Of a stretch of DNA of 64,000 bases, positions 11,262-22,417 are shown piece after piece. Source of the DNA: Hygrophila difformis (Eukaryota; Streptophyta; Magnoliopsida; Lamiales; Acanthaceae). How positions within the stretch are numbered: position 1 is the stretch's first letter; each line of letters begins with the position of its first letter. Both the position numbers and the translations under genes were made by a program. The notes under the pieces are model-generated. The model saw only the letters and a list, made by a program, of their open reading frames with translations. It was not told the origin of the DNA and ran no database searches. The stretch covers positions 558,001 through 622,000 of the forward strand of contig JAOANR010000001.1 of NCBI GenBank assembly GCA_030278955.1, written 5' to 3'.

Positions 11262-11263
<2 letters not shown>
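8888..11263 (-). repeat. Element A 5' LTR
   Basis: The 2,376-bp 5' LTR, a copy of 2579-4954 in every stretch I compared. It should hold the element promoter. The region that holds a TATA-like palindrome in D is missing here (junction near 10900-10909). Confidence 0.95.
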
Positions 11264-11297
<34 letters not shown>

Positions 11298-11301
<4 letters not shown>

Positions 11302-13029
11302 GTGTGTTGAGTTCAAATTTTGGAACCATGATCTAAAGACACGATTCAATTTTATATTTGAGTATTGGGTTGTTTATAGGAAAATTAAGATATGATCAAA
11401 TTTTTTAAACAAGATAGTATATACTCCATTTTTTTAAGAATTTGTTCTGCACCACAGTTTTTGGAAACTTTTGGGAGCTTTGAGGAACTTTAGTTTTTAT
11501 TTCAAAACAATAGTCTCGTTCTACGTACTAACTTTTGAAGGCTTTAGATGCGAATTGCAGCTCCGAAAAGCTCTACACTCAAAAAATACGGTCATTAGTT
11601 TTTCAGAGCTTTTGAATGCTACTTTCCAAATTTTATTAATTTTTCTCTTCAAATTGCAATTTATGAGACATACAGCTATTAGTACCGAACACTTATGTAA
11701 AAACTGATAGCTACAGCTACAACTTGCTGCTACAGCTCTACATGCAGAACATACCTTAAGAGCTATCATTTTCCTTTTTCTGAATGTTTTAAAATAAATG
11801 ACATACAATATTTCCTTTTTTGGTATACTAAAATGGATGGAAAAGTATGATAGAGTAGGGAGTGTGACGGAAAGTATGACAAGAGGGAAAATTCACTAGA
11901 AAACATGGCGGATGAAAGTATATCATTCTTTAGAAAATATAAATAATATTTTAATAGGTCATATTAACTTATATCATAAAATTTTTTTGGCTAAACACTT
12001 ATATCCTAAAATTGATTGTCCATAACATAAAATATACTTTCTCTGATTTTTAATAGTCCCTTTTTTTTTGGACCGTTTTGTAGTAGTAGTATATGATAAC
12101 ATAAAGTAAGTGGGTAAATAAGGAAAATTATGAAGTGTAGGGAGAGTGAGAGGAAATAGATAATTTCTTATACCAATGTCAAAGTGAAAATAGAAAATAA
12201 ATAAGAAACAAAGAGAATATTAAAAATATAAATATAAAAAAATTCAAGAAAAAAACTGAGCCGAGTACTCGATAATCGACTTATGTCATATCTCTACGCT
12301 CGAACTTGAGCTCAATACTCGATTACTTGACTCGGCTTGAATTTTTTCAAGTATGAGTAGAATTTTTACCGAACCGAGTCCGGTATGAAATTCAAGTAAC
12401 TCTACTCGTTAATTATCATTGGTTTCAATAATGTTATTCAATAAATTATTACTATGATTACGGAACGAATAATGAACTTATCAATTATTTATTATAACTA
12501 ATTAATTAATAAGTACTAAACTAACTATATAAACATATACTACTAATTGCAGTAATTTGTGTGGCTTGCGCTTCCACACACCTTTGCCGACACATAGGTG
12601 TCAATGTTTTAAAAAAATACTTATTGCAAAGGTCTCGGGATTGAATTTTTATATATGCAGATCAAAGTCTAATTTGGGATATGCAAATTTCAACGTTCAC
12701 CCGATCATTGGGAATTAGTATTGGACTCGCCTAGGGATACCCTGAGTTTTTGTTTTTGTTTTTTTTAAAAAAAAGAAAATACGACTAATTGCTATCAATT
12801 ATTAATATTTAATTTCCAAATATGTTCCTAGTTTAACAAGTTATAAAACTATTTTTCCATAAACACCAGAAAGTTATATGTGTAATCTTATACCGCAAAT
12901 AATCAATCTTAAATAATTTTTGGTCATGAGTTTTGCAGTTATGGTAGGTCACATTATGAAAATAAACTTATCAAATGAAGTAAATAATTAAAGCCTTAAG
13001 ATATGCAACAAAATTGCTTTTAAGAATTA
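11298..13029. other. Intergenic DNA, mostly repeat relics
   Basis: No gene recognised. It contains a SINE relic (listed) and degraded MITE-like ends. A stretch near 12255-12420 has several degenerate ACTCGA/GAGTA repeats reading on both strands. The frames at 11471-11808 overlap on opposite strands and show no domain. Confidence 0.45.
12560..12755 (+). repeat. SINE relic with an unrelated 5' segment
   Basis: From about 12625 it matches the SINE at 21805-21985: GCAAAGGTCTCGGG, a CACCCGAT block, TTGGACTCGCC, then GGGATACCCTG before a T/A-rich tail. The first part (about 12560-12605, CTTCCACACACCTTTGCCG) instead matches, in reverse, a stretch near 40825-40870. It is therefore either a composite or a truncated SINE next to another repeat. 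Confidence 0.5.
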
Positions 13030-13621
13030 CTAGTAAGTAACCCGTCGAGACTCGACGGGTATAATTATATATTTTATATAATATATACTTATATTATATA
13101 AAGTAATAATAAATTATATTTTGAGAAATAAAAAATTTGTAATGATTTTATATATGTTCGAAAGATGATGTATATGATAATATAGATTAAATTATTTTTA
13201 AAACAACAAAGAAAACATATTATATCATCTTCTTTAGCTTCTGTGGCTTGTCCGGTACAAACTTAAAACATATCAATAAAAATAATTATTAAAATAATAT
13301 TTTTATTTAATTTGATATTTAAATTAAAATAAAACAAAATTTAAATATAAATCTTAAACATAATATGAAAAATTCTCTCACAATTTGCTGAGAATTTCAT
13401 TGATGAAAATATGATTGGTATGGGCTAGTATAACACTATCTTCAATTGTCTCATTTGAAGTGGTGCAGTTTATATTACTATATGTACTTGAAAAAATTGC
13501 CGCTATATGATCACCCAAATTCGAAAATGTCATATCTGATTGTACATCTCCAAAATCAATACCGACATTACCATCACCTACATTAAGTATCTATTTTGAA
13601 ATTTTTATGTCATATATAACC

Positions 13622-13906
13622 TCAATTATATGGTTCCGCACTTTGGTTACCATTACTTCCATTGCATAGTTTATTTAAAGGATCTATATTTATAAGAAGC
13701 ATGACTATGCAACCCTCATTCAACAATATTTCATGATTTGGTAATCCGAAACAATTAACCGTGTTTAGATATTCCAGTGAAAATAATTCATTGGCATTAT
13801 CTATGCTTTCATCCTCTTGACAAATATTATTAGAACAGATATATATATATACATTTTCATTTGCAGATACATGTTTCATGATGTAATCATTGATCATATC
13901 ATCCAT
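13622..13906 (-). pseudogene. Helitron helicase fragment (PIF1-like)
   Basis: A 94-codon open frame. The piece LNEGCIVMLLINIDPLNKLC matches the region of Helitron PIF1-type helicases that normally reads close to VPVMLLRNID..GLCNGTR. The preceding NTVNCFGLPNHEI fits the same proteins. Upstream and downstream parts of the helicase are missing or out of order, so it is a remnant. It lies inside Helitron H1. Confidence 0.7.
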
Positions 13907-14209
13907 CTCATTGGTAAAGATTAGTATAACACTATCTTTGAAAATGTTTAGATTTGAAGTGATGCAGTTATATTTGTATATGTAATCTCAACCATTGACC
14001 TATAAGATCTCTTGTAGAGTTTATTAGACTCTTGTAGAGTTTATTAGAATATCATATGGAAATATCACATCTAATTGTACATCTCCAAGATCAATATTAA
14101 CTTTACCAATTACCATCACCTCCTTGAAATATCCATTTTGCAAATTTTTACCATATATAACTTTCGTTGTAAACAATATTTCTTGTAATATCTTTACTTA
14201 ATCCATTTT

Positions 14210-14400
14210 AATTACATAATAATACTTTGAGTCCCCTTTTCTAGTGTCATGAGATATTGTAATAGGTATATAACTATTCGTGGCTAAAAATTATTTTTGG
14301 AGATAGAATCCAATATTCTTTAAATATTGGCATTGATTTTTTTTAGTCATAGCAAAACAAATTGTCAGTGTGAATTTTCTCATTTGAAATCGAATGTGTA
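14210..14400 (-). pseudogene. Helitron helicase C-terminal motif remnant
   Basis: The minus-strand translation gives RKFTLTICFAMTKKNQ, then a SHDTRKG stretch. This is a degraded version of the helicase motif usually close to FPL..CFAMTINKSQGQ..SRVTSRKG. A stop codon follows soon after. In an intact helicase this part comes after the LLRNID region. Here it lies before it on the minus strand, so the pieces have been duplicated or rearranged. Confidence 0.6.
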
Positions 14401-15793
14401 AATTGATTAAATCACACGAGCTCATAATCATTCTATCAATCAAAAAATTAAAATTTCATAAGTTGGAAATTTCATATCTTTTAAACTGAAAAATGAGATT
14501 TCTATATACACATTATTATATCTTTGAAAATGCATAATTAATGAAAAAATACAAAAATCTAATTCAGGTGGTGGGGTTTAGTGATTAAAGTGAGAAGAGT
14601 ATTTGTGTTTAAAATTCTAATGAATTTTGACGCTATTTATTGTTTAACTTTGACTAAATACCATCGTATTTTAATATTCAAGTGTGGTCTTAGTAGAATC
14701 GTCTAGTTGTCTAGTTTCAGAATATATATTTTATATAATTTTTAATTTGTACCTATTTTGAAATATTAATAATTAAAGAAATGCAAGGAACTTTGTATAG
14801 AAAAATAAAAGTGTATTGGAATTTGTGCAGAATAGTAAAAATGGTTACTTTTAATAGGATTTGAAAATATTTAAGATTCTAATCATATTATATTAATTTA
14901 CTTTATCTAAAAATAAAAAGTGACTAAATTTCGTGGGATACTAAAAAACGAATACATGCCAACTTTCGAGGAACCGAAGGAGTAAATAATTAAACCTTGA
15001 GACACAAACTCACTATGTAAAAAAATTATGCGTATTACAAATAGATATATTGAAAATCTAAGATTTTAGAATAAATGAATAAAAACTTAAAATTGTGGGA
15101 ATAACAAATTCAAAATTAAAAATAAATAAATAAAATATGCAAAAAATTGAAACCGATAAAACCTTTCAAGCATCAAATTCAGACACACACACACACACAT
15201 CACACAGTGGTAGTAAGACTCAAGAACTAATTTACCCAGCAAAAAACAAAAATCGATCAAACCCTCAAAGCATCAAATTTTTGTCGCAACTTTTAAATTT
15301 AATATCATCAAAAAAATTCATTTCTTCACAAGAAAGATGCTAAGAACTCAACAGCGTAGAGTCATCAGAAGTGTGACGTACCATAAAAGAAAAATTATGT
15401 TAAAAGTCTCAAAATAATCACATAAAACCCAAAAGAAACCAAAATAAATAAATAATATATGCATGAAATTTCAAATATTTTAAAACTGATATTGTTTGAA
15501 TTCCATATAAATTAAAAATTCATATCTTTTAGAAAATACAAATTGTTAAAAAAAAATTGAAAATTGTGGGAATAAAACAATGCAAAATTCTAAAATAAAT
15601 AAATACAAAATTTTAAATTTTAAATCTTTTAAAAGATAAAAATTGTTGGAATAAAAAATACAAAAATCTAAAATAAATAAATTAAGAACATACCAAAATC
15701 TAATAAAAATAAAGGCAAATATGCAAAATTTTAAATTTTAAATCTTTTAAAAATTAAAAATATGGGTGCTCCATATAAATTGAAACTTTCATA

Positions 15794-16052
15794 CTCCCTC
15801 GGTTTATCTTTTGTTGCAGTATTTAGAGTGCTAACACTATTCACCATCATACTTTCAATTAAATTTTTATCATAGTTATAAAAGTTAAAATATAGTCAAG
15901 TGGGATCTTGTTAGATTCGTCTCGACTTGTAGTTTTTAAATATGGAACTCTTAGAATTTTTACTTGTACGGAATATTAGTTATTAATGGTTTAAAATGTG
16001 CATTTGACTGCATGCTGGGTAGGTCCGTAGCAAGAATAAAAAACGGAGGGAG
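15794..16052. repeat. Stowaway-like MITE in Helitron H1
   Basis: A 259-bp unit with ends CTCCCTCGGTTTATC and, in reverse complement, CTCCCTCCGTTTTTTAT, flanked by TA on both sides. It has the TATAGTCAAGTGGGATCTTG block seen in its relatives. Confidence 0.75.
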
Positions 16053-16257
16053 TATCTTTTAGAAAATGGAAATTAGGATTTCAATATCCAAATCAATATA
16101 TATTTTACCAAAAATAAATAATAAATAAATAACAAATGCAAAAATTTAAAATTAATAAATAAAAATGCAAAAATCTAAGAAAATTGGAAACTTAAAATGA
16201 AGACACCACATTAAATGTTGACTTGGTTGACCACTAATGGTTTTAATAATATATAGA

Positions 16258-16784
16258 TTACACAATAAAAACCTAGAGCAACGCGTGCAAAACGTTTAAT
16301 GAATTGAAATGCTTTTTTTTTTTTGAGATTATTATTTTTTTAAAAAATATTGACTAAATATCGTCACAATAACAAACAAAAATAGTAACATATGGTCTTA
16401 TTAAAATGGTTAATAATTTAATTTTAAAATATATTCCCTCCGTTTAGTTTTAAATTCATTTGAATCGTTGATATTATTTATTTCAAGAGAATACAATATA
16501 TATTTTATATAATTTTTAATTTTTATATATTTTAAAATATTAATCATTAAAAAAAATGTAATGAATTCTACGCCTAGAAGATGTGAAACAAATAAAACAA
16601 CGTTTATTTCACTGTTTTTTAACAAGAAAAATGAAGAATACCACAAAAATGGCATATTACATTTAATGATACTACTATAGTATATTTTTTTTTAAAAAAA
16701 AAAATAAAATTAAACAGAACACAAGCAGTGTTGTTGCCCCCTGGTTTAACAGCCAATTGCGCCCTGTTTGGTTCAGTCCACAAA
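16258..16784. other. Intergenic DNA and gene 3' flank
   Basis: AT-rich. A MITE-like end TTCCCTCCGTTTAG is present near 16435 with no matching partner. The last part is the presumed 3' untranslated region of the minus-strand gene that follows. Confidence 0.4.
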
Positions 16785-17441
16785 CTAACCACAGAGAAGG
16801 AATCTGTAACAAGGCAACACCAAGCCCGCAAAAGCGAAGAGCCAAACGCTGACTCGATACTGGGAGCACAGCTCCAGGGGCCTCCACTTGATCTCCACGC
16901 TGGAGCTCTTCAATCTCTTCCCGTTCTGCGGACCTTTACTCAAATCGTAACTTCCCCCTTTCATCCTCAATTCCTGAATGCATCGCGTAACCGCTCTCCC
17001 CTCCGTCCGATCCCGCTGTAACCGCCTCTCCACCTTCCAGAACCTCCATAACTTCAATTGAACCAATGCCGCAATCGCCGCCGACGCGCAGGCAGACACA
17101 ACCGACGGGATCCACCATTTTTTGCAGCTGCCGGAATCGGAATCCGAAGACGTGAACAGAATGGTGAAGAAGAGGCCATGGAAGAGGAAGAAGCAGCAGC
17201 TGAGCTGGAAGATCTCGCCTTTGATTGTGGATTTCCGCAATTCCTTGCCGGTTAATCTCCGGCTGAAGAGATGCTCCTCTCTTTGCCAGAGCTTCAGGAG
17301 TAAGAAATGGCCGGGGCTTCGGGAGATCTCCGCCAGGGGATGGTGCTGGATCGCGGAGACAGTGTCGGCTACAATTAGTCGTTTCCGATGATCTTCGTCC
17401 ACCGGAATCTCGACCACGCAGGATTCCTTTTCATCGGCCAT
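16785..17441 (-). CDS. Conserved plant three-span membrane protein
   Basis: A single-exon frame of 218 aa from an ATG in good context (ATCAATGGCCG). The longer open frame starts at a TTG and was not used. The protein looks like a known plant family of uncharacterised transmembrane proteins; its biochemical role is unknown. The N-terminus is soluble (MADEKESCVVEIPVDED, then a KLWQREE block). Hydrophobic segments lie at about residues 76-98, 109-131 and 195-215. Between the second and third is a conserved basic loop with RCIQELRMKG, DLSKGPQNGKR and SSSVEIKWRPLE. It ends LLCG, close to a conserved family end. It lies 866 bp downstream of the amino acid permease gene on the same strand, which does not imply a functional link in a plant. 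Confidence 0.85.
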   Translation of the reverse strand: MADEKESCVVEIPVDEDHRKRLIVADTVSAIQHHPLAEISRSPGHFLLLKLWQREEHLFSRRLTGKELRKSTIKGEIFQLSCCFFLFHGLFFTILFTSSDSDSGSCKKWWIPSVVSACASAAIAALVQLKLWRFWKVERRLQRDRTEGRAVTRCIQELRMKGGSYDLSKGPQNGKRLKSSSVEIKWRPLELCSQYRVSVWLFAFAGLVLPCYRFLLCG

Positions 17442-18307
17442 TGATAGGAAGTTTTGTGAATTCAAAAAAACGGTTCAGAGGATATTGCGTTCTAGCAGCA
17501 CGAAAAGCTGAGTGCTTCGGATGAATCTCTGGCTATTGGTTTTTGCTATCCGTTGGAGGACACTGAATAGGGTTTTTAAGTTTTCAGGTATTTAAAAGGG
17601 GAGAAGAAGCTGGGGCTCAACGGTCATATTTTTCTGGCTTGCACTTGAAAACGGTCAGATATCTGTGCCTTTTAATACGTACTCCGTATTTTTTTATTAA
17701 TTCCTGTGCTCCTACATGTATCTGCATTTTCTGTATTTCTTAACATACTTTTAATTACTATATTCAGAAGGCTTTTTTAGTTTTGAAAAAGTAGAAATGG
17801 TATATTGGTATGAAAGCGAGGTGACTCTACAAAGGACAACAAAGAAGGAATTTAACACAAATACTAAGATTTGGATTTATTTAATGGGATTATGGGGCTT
17901 ACGCATTTAGCATTACCAAAAAAAATTGCTAACTAAAACAGTAAAGGAATTTACCACAAATCCACAATTAAATGTTCTACTAAGAATAATTTGGGCTTTG
18001 TAAACCCATAGATGATGATTTGAATTCAGTCCATATCCCATCTTATAATCCAGTCAATATCAAAATCCTGAAAGATTTTGCCTTTTGTAAACCCAATAAA
18101 CTAAGTTTAAAGTATTTTACCGGATTGCATATACTGAAATTGGCTGTTATGTTTTCTAGAAATTTATTATTTTGATGCATTACATATTTTTGGAGGAAGA
18201 TTTAGAATAACAATGTTTGAATTTTCTTGTCAGTATAAACAACTATTACCTGTTCTATTCTGCTTTCTGATTCTGAGTATTGTGTGTATTGAAGAATGAA
18301 GATCTCC
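17442..18307. other. Intergenic promoter / 3' flank region
   Basis: No coding sequence seen. It should hold the promoter and 5' UTR of the 218-aa protein gene and the 3' UTR of the permease gene. Confidence 0.5.
17589..17596 (-). promoter_or_regulatory. Possible TATA box
   Basis: TTTAAATA on the minus strand, about 150 nt before the ATG at 17441. The spacing suits a short 5' UTR. It is a weak match in AT-rich DNA, so it remains a candidate. Confidence 0.3.
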
Positions 18308-20685
18308 CTAGCTGAACTTGGCGGTCACAATGCCTTCAATGGATCCAGCAAATATGAACATAGTAACTAAAAGGCAAACAAAGCTAAAGCTTCTGTAAAG
18401 AATCCACTCAGTTGTCCATGGCATTATGCTCTTCTGCCTCAGGCACATTTCCACTGGGAAATATATTGCCAGTGGCCAAAAATTGATGGTTCCCAGGACC
18501 CCCAAAACCTGGTTGAAGTAAGGGAAAACCATGGCAACTGCTGTTGTCGACACAACATAAATTGTCCGAAAACACAGCCTCACAATATTCAAGCTGCAGG
18601 GAGGGAATAGAGGCAATTTCAGAGTGAAGTTTCTGTTGCGGAATGAGCTTTCAGGAAACCGATCTTCCACCCATGTATCCACCATTGCAAATACTGGTTG
18701 AGAATATACCTGAATATGCACGAATTCAGTTGTTTGATGTAAATTGAGGGCCAAGAATCTGGATAATATGGTCGTTTATATACCTACCTGGTACCCTCCG
18801 ATTAAGTGTAGAACAACACAAATGTTAGCGAAGTTGATTAGCCAATAGGGGCCAAAGGTTGCAAATCCAGTCAAAAGATTGCCTGGAGTTTGATCTCCAA
18901 AGGCTGCATATCCGAAGCCTCCACAGCTCAGATAGAAAAATGTAGTGATGCACATCGAGATTACAGATGCCTTCTTCATGGTGTGAGATTCTGATGGAGG
19001 CGATTTAAGTGTATCCTTTGGTTAGCAGAATTCACAGATTCAAGTTAGTCTCTTGAGGTGCAATATTTTTTCTGAGACAGGGCTCTATATGTCTGTGGAT
19101 TTGCAAAGGCCTTACCTGTATTTCAAGAATAACCATAGTGTATGGATATGAGAAAGCAATATCTCCGATGCCTTGAGAGACTCTCCAAACTTTCTGCATT
19201 GTAGTAGACGTTGAAATGCCCCTTATACTACCCTGTATTGCTCCATCTCCTGATAGAAATTCAGCGGCAGGAAAATAGCTTTAATGGTTGATTCTTTTAA
19301 GCGTTTTCTTGGTAGAAATTTGTGAAACTACAGTTCTAAATACTAATCGAAGAAGTACCTATGACTTTTGCAGCGCCCAATCCCATTCCAATTGAAGCAT
19401 AGGCAAAGGACATGACTGCAGCAGCTACTGAAAGCCACTCCATGCTATGGAAATCAGGTATTTGAGACATGAATAATTGAACTACTCCAAATAACAGCAT
19501 GTATGGCGTGTCTTCAAAATCACAAGGTGTATCATGTCCGTATTTATGATAACAATTCGATTTCTGTATTGCGCTGTATATCACAAAAGGGGATGTCTCA
19601 GAATTGATGTCAAAGAACAAAACAGGATGAATCATGCATCTTTGCCTAACGCCCTTATCCCCAACAAACTGTCTTTTAAGAGGTTAGCATCTAAATTAAG
19701 CAGCATTCAAAGAATACAAGAAGCATTCATAATTTTATTCGCTAACTGATCCAAAAACCATCAATGTAAGTTACAGAAGGCACCGGTACCTCAAGCAAAG
19801 CGCAGTGGTGATAGTATATGCCACGCCAGTACCAAATAGATTCATTTGTATAAGCACTCCAGATATCCCAGCATAATTCTTGCCTGCAATTCTAAATCCT
19901 GTTAAAGCCCCATATTCTTGGCAAGCAGAAAGAAAAGAGCTTTTTATCCCTTTCCAGGTAAAACTTTTTCTGATATTCCTTAGGTTTTCCACTAATTAGG
20001 ATGCGTTCTATGGCATCAAATTCTTCATTCCTTCTGACCTAATCAATCCAGTTTCCTCTAAAACCCCACCTTCTTAATTCCCAATTCAGATCCTTCCCCT
20101 CAATTTGCATATGAGACTTATCCTCAATTGGCTAACATAAATACTCTTTTCCTAAGATCCAAAACAGCTACTAGTTGACAACACATATTTGCATACGTAC
20201 AAACATACCTAGATTGTTTTTGACAGCTGCAACGTAAGATGCATTCCTGACAGGGCCAGATTCAGGGTCTGGGGATCTGTAACAATTACAGAGGAGGAAA
20301 GTGGAAACCATAGTGACAGCAGCAAAGAGTAGCATCAAGGCAGGGCCACAAATCCAGCCCAGCTGCGCCACACTCCACGCCAGGGACAGCACGCCGGAGC
20401 CTATCACTCCTGTAATGATATGGGCAACCGCCGTCCATGTATTCCCTTCACACCAATGATGACAAATCCATCAGTTCACCCCAGCATTCAAAATTTACAA
20501 GAAAAAGGGGCATCTGGAGAGAAATGAGATCCATATCCCAAACCTGTTCTTTTGTGGTCAGCGTTGACTAATAATTGATCTGAATCGGTTGATTCGCCGT
20601 CGTCGTCGCCGCCGCCGCCGCCGTCGGATGGGAGGCCCAGATGGAGTAAAGGGATGGGCTCGTTGGCGTCTGGAGCTCCTCCCAT
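18308..20685 (-). CDS. Amino acid permease, AAP family
   Basis: Seven exons on the minus strand: 20544-20685, 20209-20445, 19790-19883, 19359-19573, 19116-19249, 18788-19015 and 18308-18709. All six introns are GT-AG and the phases agree. The sum is 1,452 nt, or 483 aa, the normal AAP length. The start is the ATG of MGGAPDANEP; the longer frame begins at a TTG. The protein is a proton-coupled amino acid importer of the plasma membrane (AAAP/ATF superfamily). Telling motifs are HIITGVIGSGVLSLAW in the first membrane span, SNCYHKYG, FMSQIPDFHSMEWLS, a GDIAFSYPYT motif, MKKAS, GYAAFGDQTPGNLLTG, GGYQVYSQPVFA and YFPVEMCLRQK. About 10-11 membrane spans are expected. The N-terminus is Gly/Asp-rich and longer than in some AAPs. 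Which AAP clade it belongs to is not resolved. Confidence 0.95.
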
Positions 20686-21538
20686 GTCGGTCAAAAAAAA
20701 AAACTAACGTGGGTTATCTGCAATTTGCAATTGAATAGCGGAAATGGCGTGAAGACGAAAGAATAGAAATACTATAGAATAGGATGGAAGAAGTCAGACT
20801 CGGGGCAAATGTCTGTCCTTTTTTATCCATTTATTTCTTTATTAGAAATAAAATCGCGTTTATAGTATGTATAATTCTTGACCGACGCCATGAACTTGGA
20901 CAAACAATTCAGGTAATCTTTTAAAGTTAATTTCCCAATCGTAAAGATTTCCATTGTGGGTTGATAAAAATCGGGGTTAGTTTCCATCCATGTTTTATCA
21001 TCCAATGTGTGTGGATTGAAGCCAGCTGAGCTAACAGAACTGGCTTTCAATTCCAGTACAAATAAATTGAGGTTGAAATTTCAAATAATAATCCAGCTAA
21101 CAAGGTACACAAGAGATCAATTCCTGTCTGTCCAACAAATTACATCGTCCTGACGTACAGGACACCGACATTGCCACAAAACATGACACAAAGAAGACTA
21201 GATCTTGGAGACTTTTACAACTTAATAGACGTACACATTCCAGAATCCAGAGGCCAATTTGATGAACCCAGATGGATATGTTCATATTCCTCGTATTCCA
21301 ATCCAGCCACTTCCAGCTGGTCGCCCATTTTGATTCTTTAATAAGGCCTCGTGATCAGTCAGTCACCCAGAGAGAGATTCTGATCAGACATCAGTGATCT
21401 CAACAGACCGACGACAGTTGCAGGTGTGATTCTGATTGGTGTATAGTATACTCCGAAATAAGTAGACATCTTCGATTGGTTTTTGGTGGCCACTCCAGGT
21501 TTGACAACAGGACACCTCCACTCCTCAAATATGAAGTA
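20686..21538. other. Permease upstream region
   Basis: The probable promoter and 5' UTR of the permease gene. The part around 21060-21500 has higher GC than the rest. A 38-codon frame there (minus strand, ATG about 21332, starting MGDQLEVAGLEYEE) was seen but has no recognised relative. Confidence 0.4.
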
Positions 21539-22166
21539 CTCCCTCCGTCCCATTAAAAGTGGTCACTTTCTTTTGAGCACGGGGAATTTAGGTTGTGGTG
21601 TTTAGTAGTTAAAGTAGTTTAAGTAAATTTGACTAATCCATCCATCTAATTTATAATGGTTACATTTGACTTTTAACAATATTTATTATTTTAATGATGT
21701 AGAAAGAAAAAATAGTCAAGTGTGGTCTTGTTGGAATCGTCTAATCGTATAGTTTTAGAATATATATTTTATATAATTTTTATTTATACCCATTTTGAGA
21801 TATTTTTAGGTGAATACCAGGGTATCCCCAGGCCTCATTGGACCCAAGACTAATCCCTCGAGGATCGGGTGGGCATTGAAGGGTTGCCTCTCCCAAAGCA
21901 GAATTCTGCATACACAAAGGCTCGAACCCGAGACCTTTGCTTAAGCTGCCAGAGCCCCATACCACTCAGGCCAACTGCGTTTGGTCCCATTTTGAGATAT
22001 TAATGGTTAAACATATATAGGGAGTTTGTGCAGAAAGTACAATTGTCGTTATTGTGGGGTTTTTAATGATGCTTATGTTAATCTAATTTGCTACAAAGGG
22101 AAAGTGGCCACTTTTAATGGGACACCCAAAAAGGAATAGTGGCCACTTTTAATGGGACGGAGGGAG
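21539..22166. repeat. Stowaway-like MITE with nested SINE
   Basis: Ends CTCCCTCCGTCCCATTAAAAGTGG and its reverse complement CCACTTTTAATGGGACGGAGGGAG, flanked by TA. It is 628 bp including a SINE at 21805-21985. A second internal copy of the terminal motif lies near 22105-22126. It is separated by only about 14 nt from the next MITE. Confidence 0.85.
21805..21985 (-). mobile_element. tRNA-derived SINE
   Basis: A 181-bp body flanked by a perfect 16-bp target duplication CCCATTTTGAGATATT (21789-21804 and 21986-22001). The minus strand carries a Pol III A-box (TGGCCTGAGTGG) and B-box (GGTTCGAGCC) near its 5' end, then a body ending GGGGATACCCTGG. It is inserted in the MITE at 21539-22166. Confidence 0.88.
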
Positions 22167-22417
22167 TACTATATTTATTACTCCCTCCGTCTCATATTTA
22201 TCTTCTTACTTTCCGTTTTTGGATGTCCCACATTTATCTTCCTCAATCAAAAAAGGAAAGTTTTTTTTATGAAAATACCCTTATGGGTCACAATATTTAC
22301 AAGAATACCAAAAGACAAAAAATGTAATTATACACTAAAAGACAAAAAAAGTCAATTATACCCTTAAAAAGTACACTATAAAATAATAAAAACATCTTTC
22401 TTAAACTCCGTGTCTAC

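Larger units (their letters stand above)
2579..11263 (-). mobile_element. LTR retrotransposon A, RT-less Ty3/gypsy
   Basis: A complete element of 8,685 bp on the minus strand. Its two LTRs are both 2,376 bp and I found no difference between them. The termini are TGTAACGCCCC and GGGGTGTTACA, an 11-bp imperfect inverted repeat. The 5-bp target duplication CTCTC (2574-2578 and 11264-11268) lies inside a CT repeat, so its exact phase is ambiguous. Primer binding site and polypurine tract are in place. Gag, protease remnant, RNase H and integrase are present in the Ty3/gypsy order, but the reverse transcriptase domain is absent. Identical LTRs imply a very recent insertion. Compared with D, both LTRs lack a 131-bp segment. 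Confidence 0.95.
13030..16257 (-). mobile_element. Helitron H1 (minus strand), degraded
   Basis: The minus strand starts TCTATATATTATTAAAACC at 16257, preceded by host A. It ends in CTAG at 13030, followed by host T. Ten bases before the end sits a near-perfect hairpin, ACCCGTCGAG and CTCGACGGGT (13040-13060). These are the classical Helitron ends. The 3,228-bp body is AT-rich. It holds fragments of a PIF1-type Helitron helicase in non-canonical order, a partial internal duplication (13400-13630 resembles 13905-14180) and a MITE at 15794-16052. It has no intact Rep-helicase, so it is non-autonomous. Confidence 0.8.

Noticed and set aside
12255..12420. A hAT-like element in the ACTCGA-rich stretch
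   Set aside because: The repeat pattern resembles the hAT-like MITEs, but I could not find terminal repeats or an 8-bp duplication.
16437..16640. MITE starting TTCCCTCCGTTTAG
   Set aside because: A single end was seen and no matching second end or TA duplication could be placed.
21210..21335. A 38-codon minus-strand frame starting MGDQLEVAGLEYEE
   Set aside because: It looks protein-like but has no recognised relative and no supporting exon; it may be part of a 5' UTR or chance.
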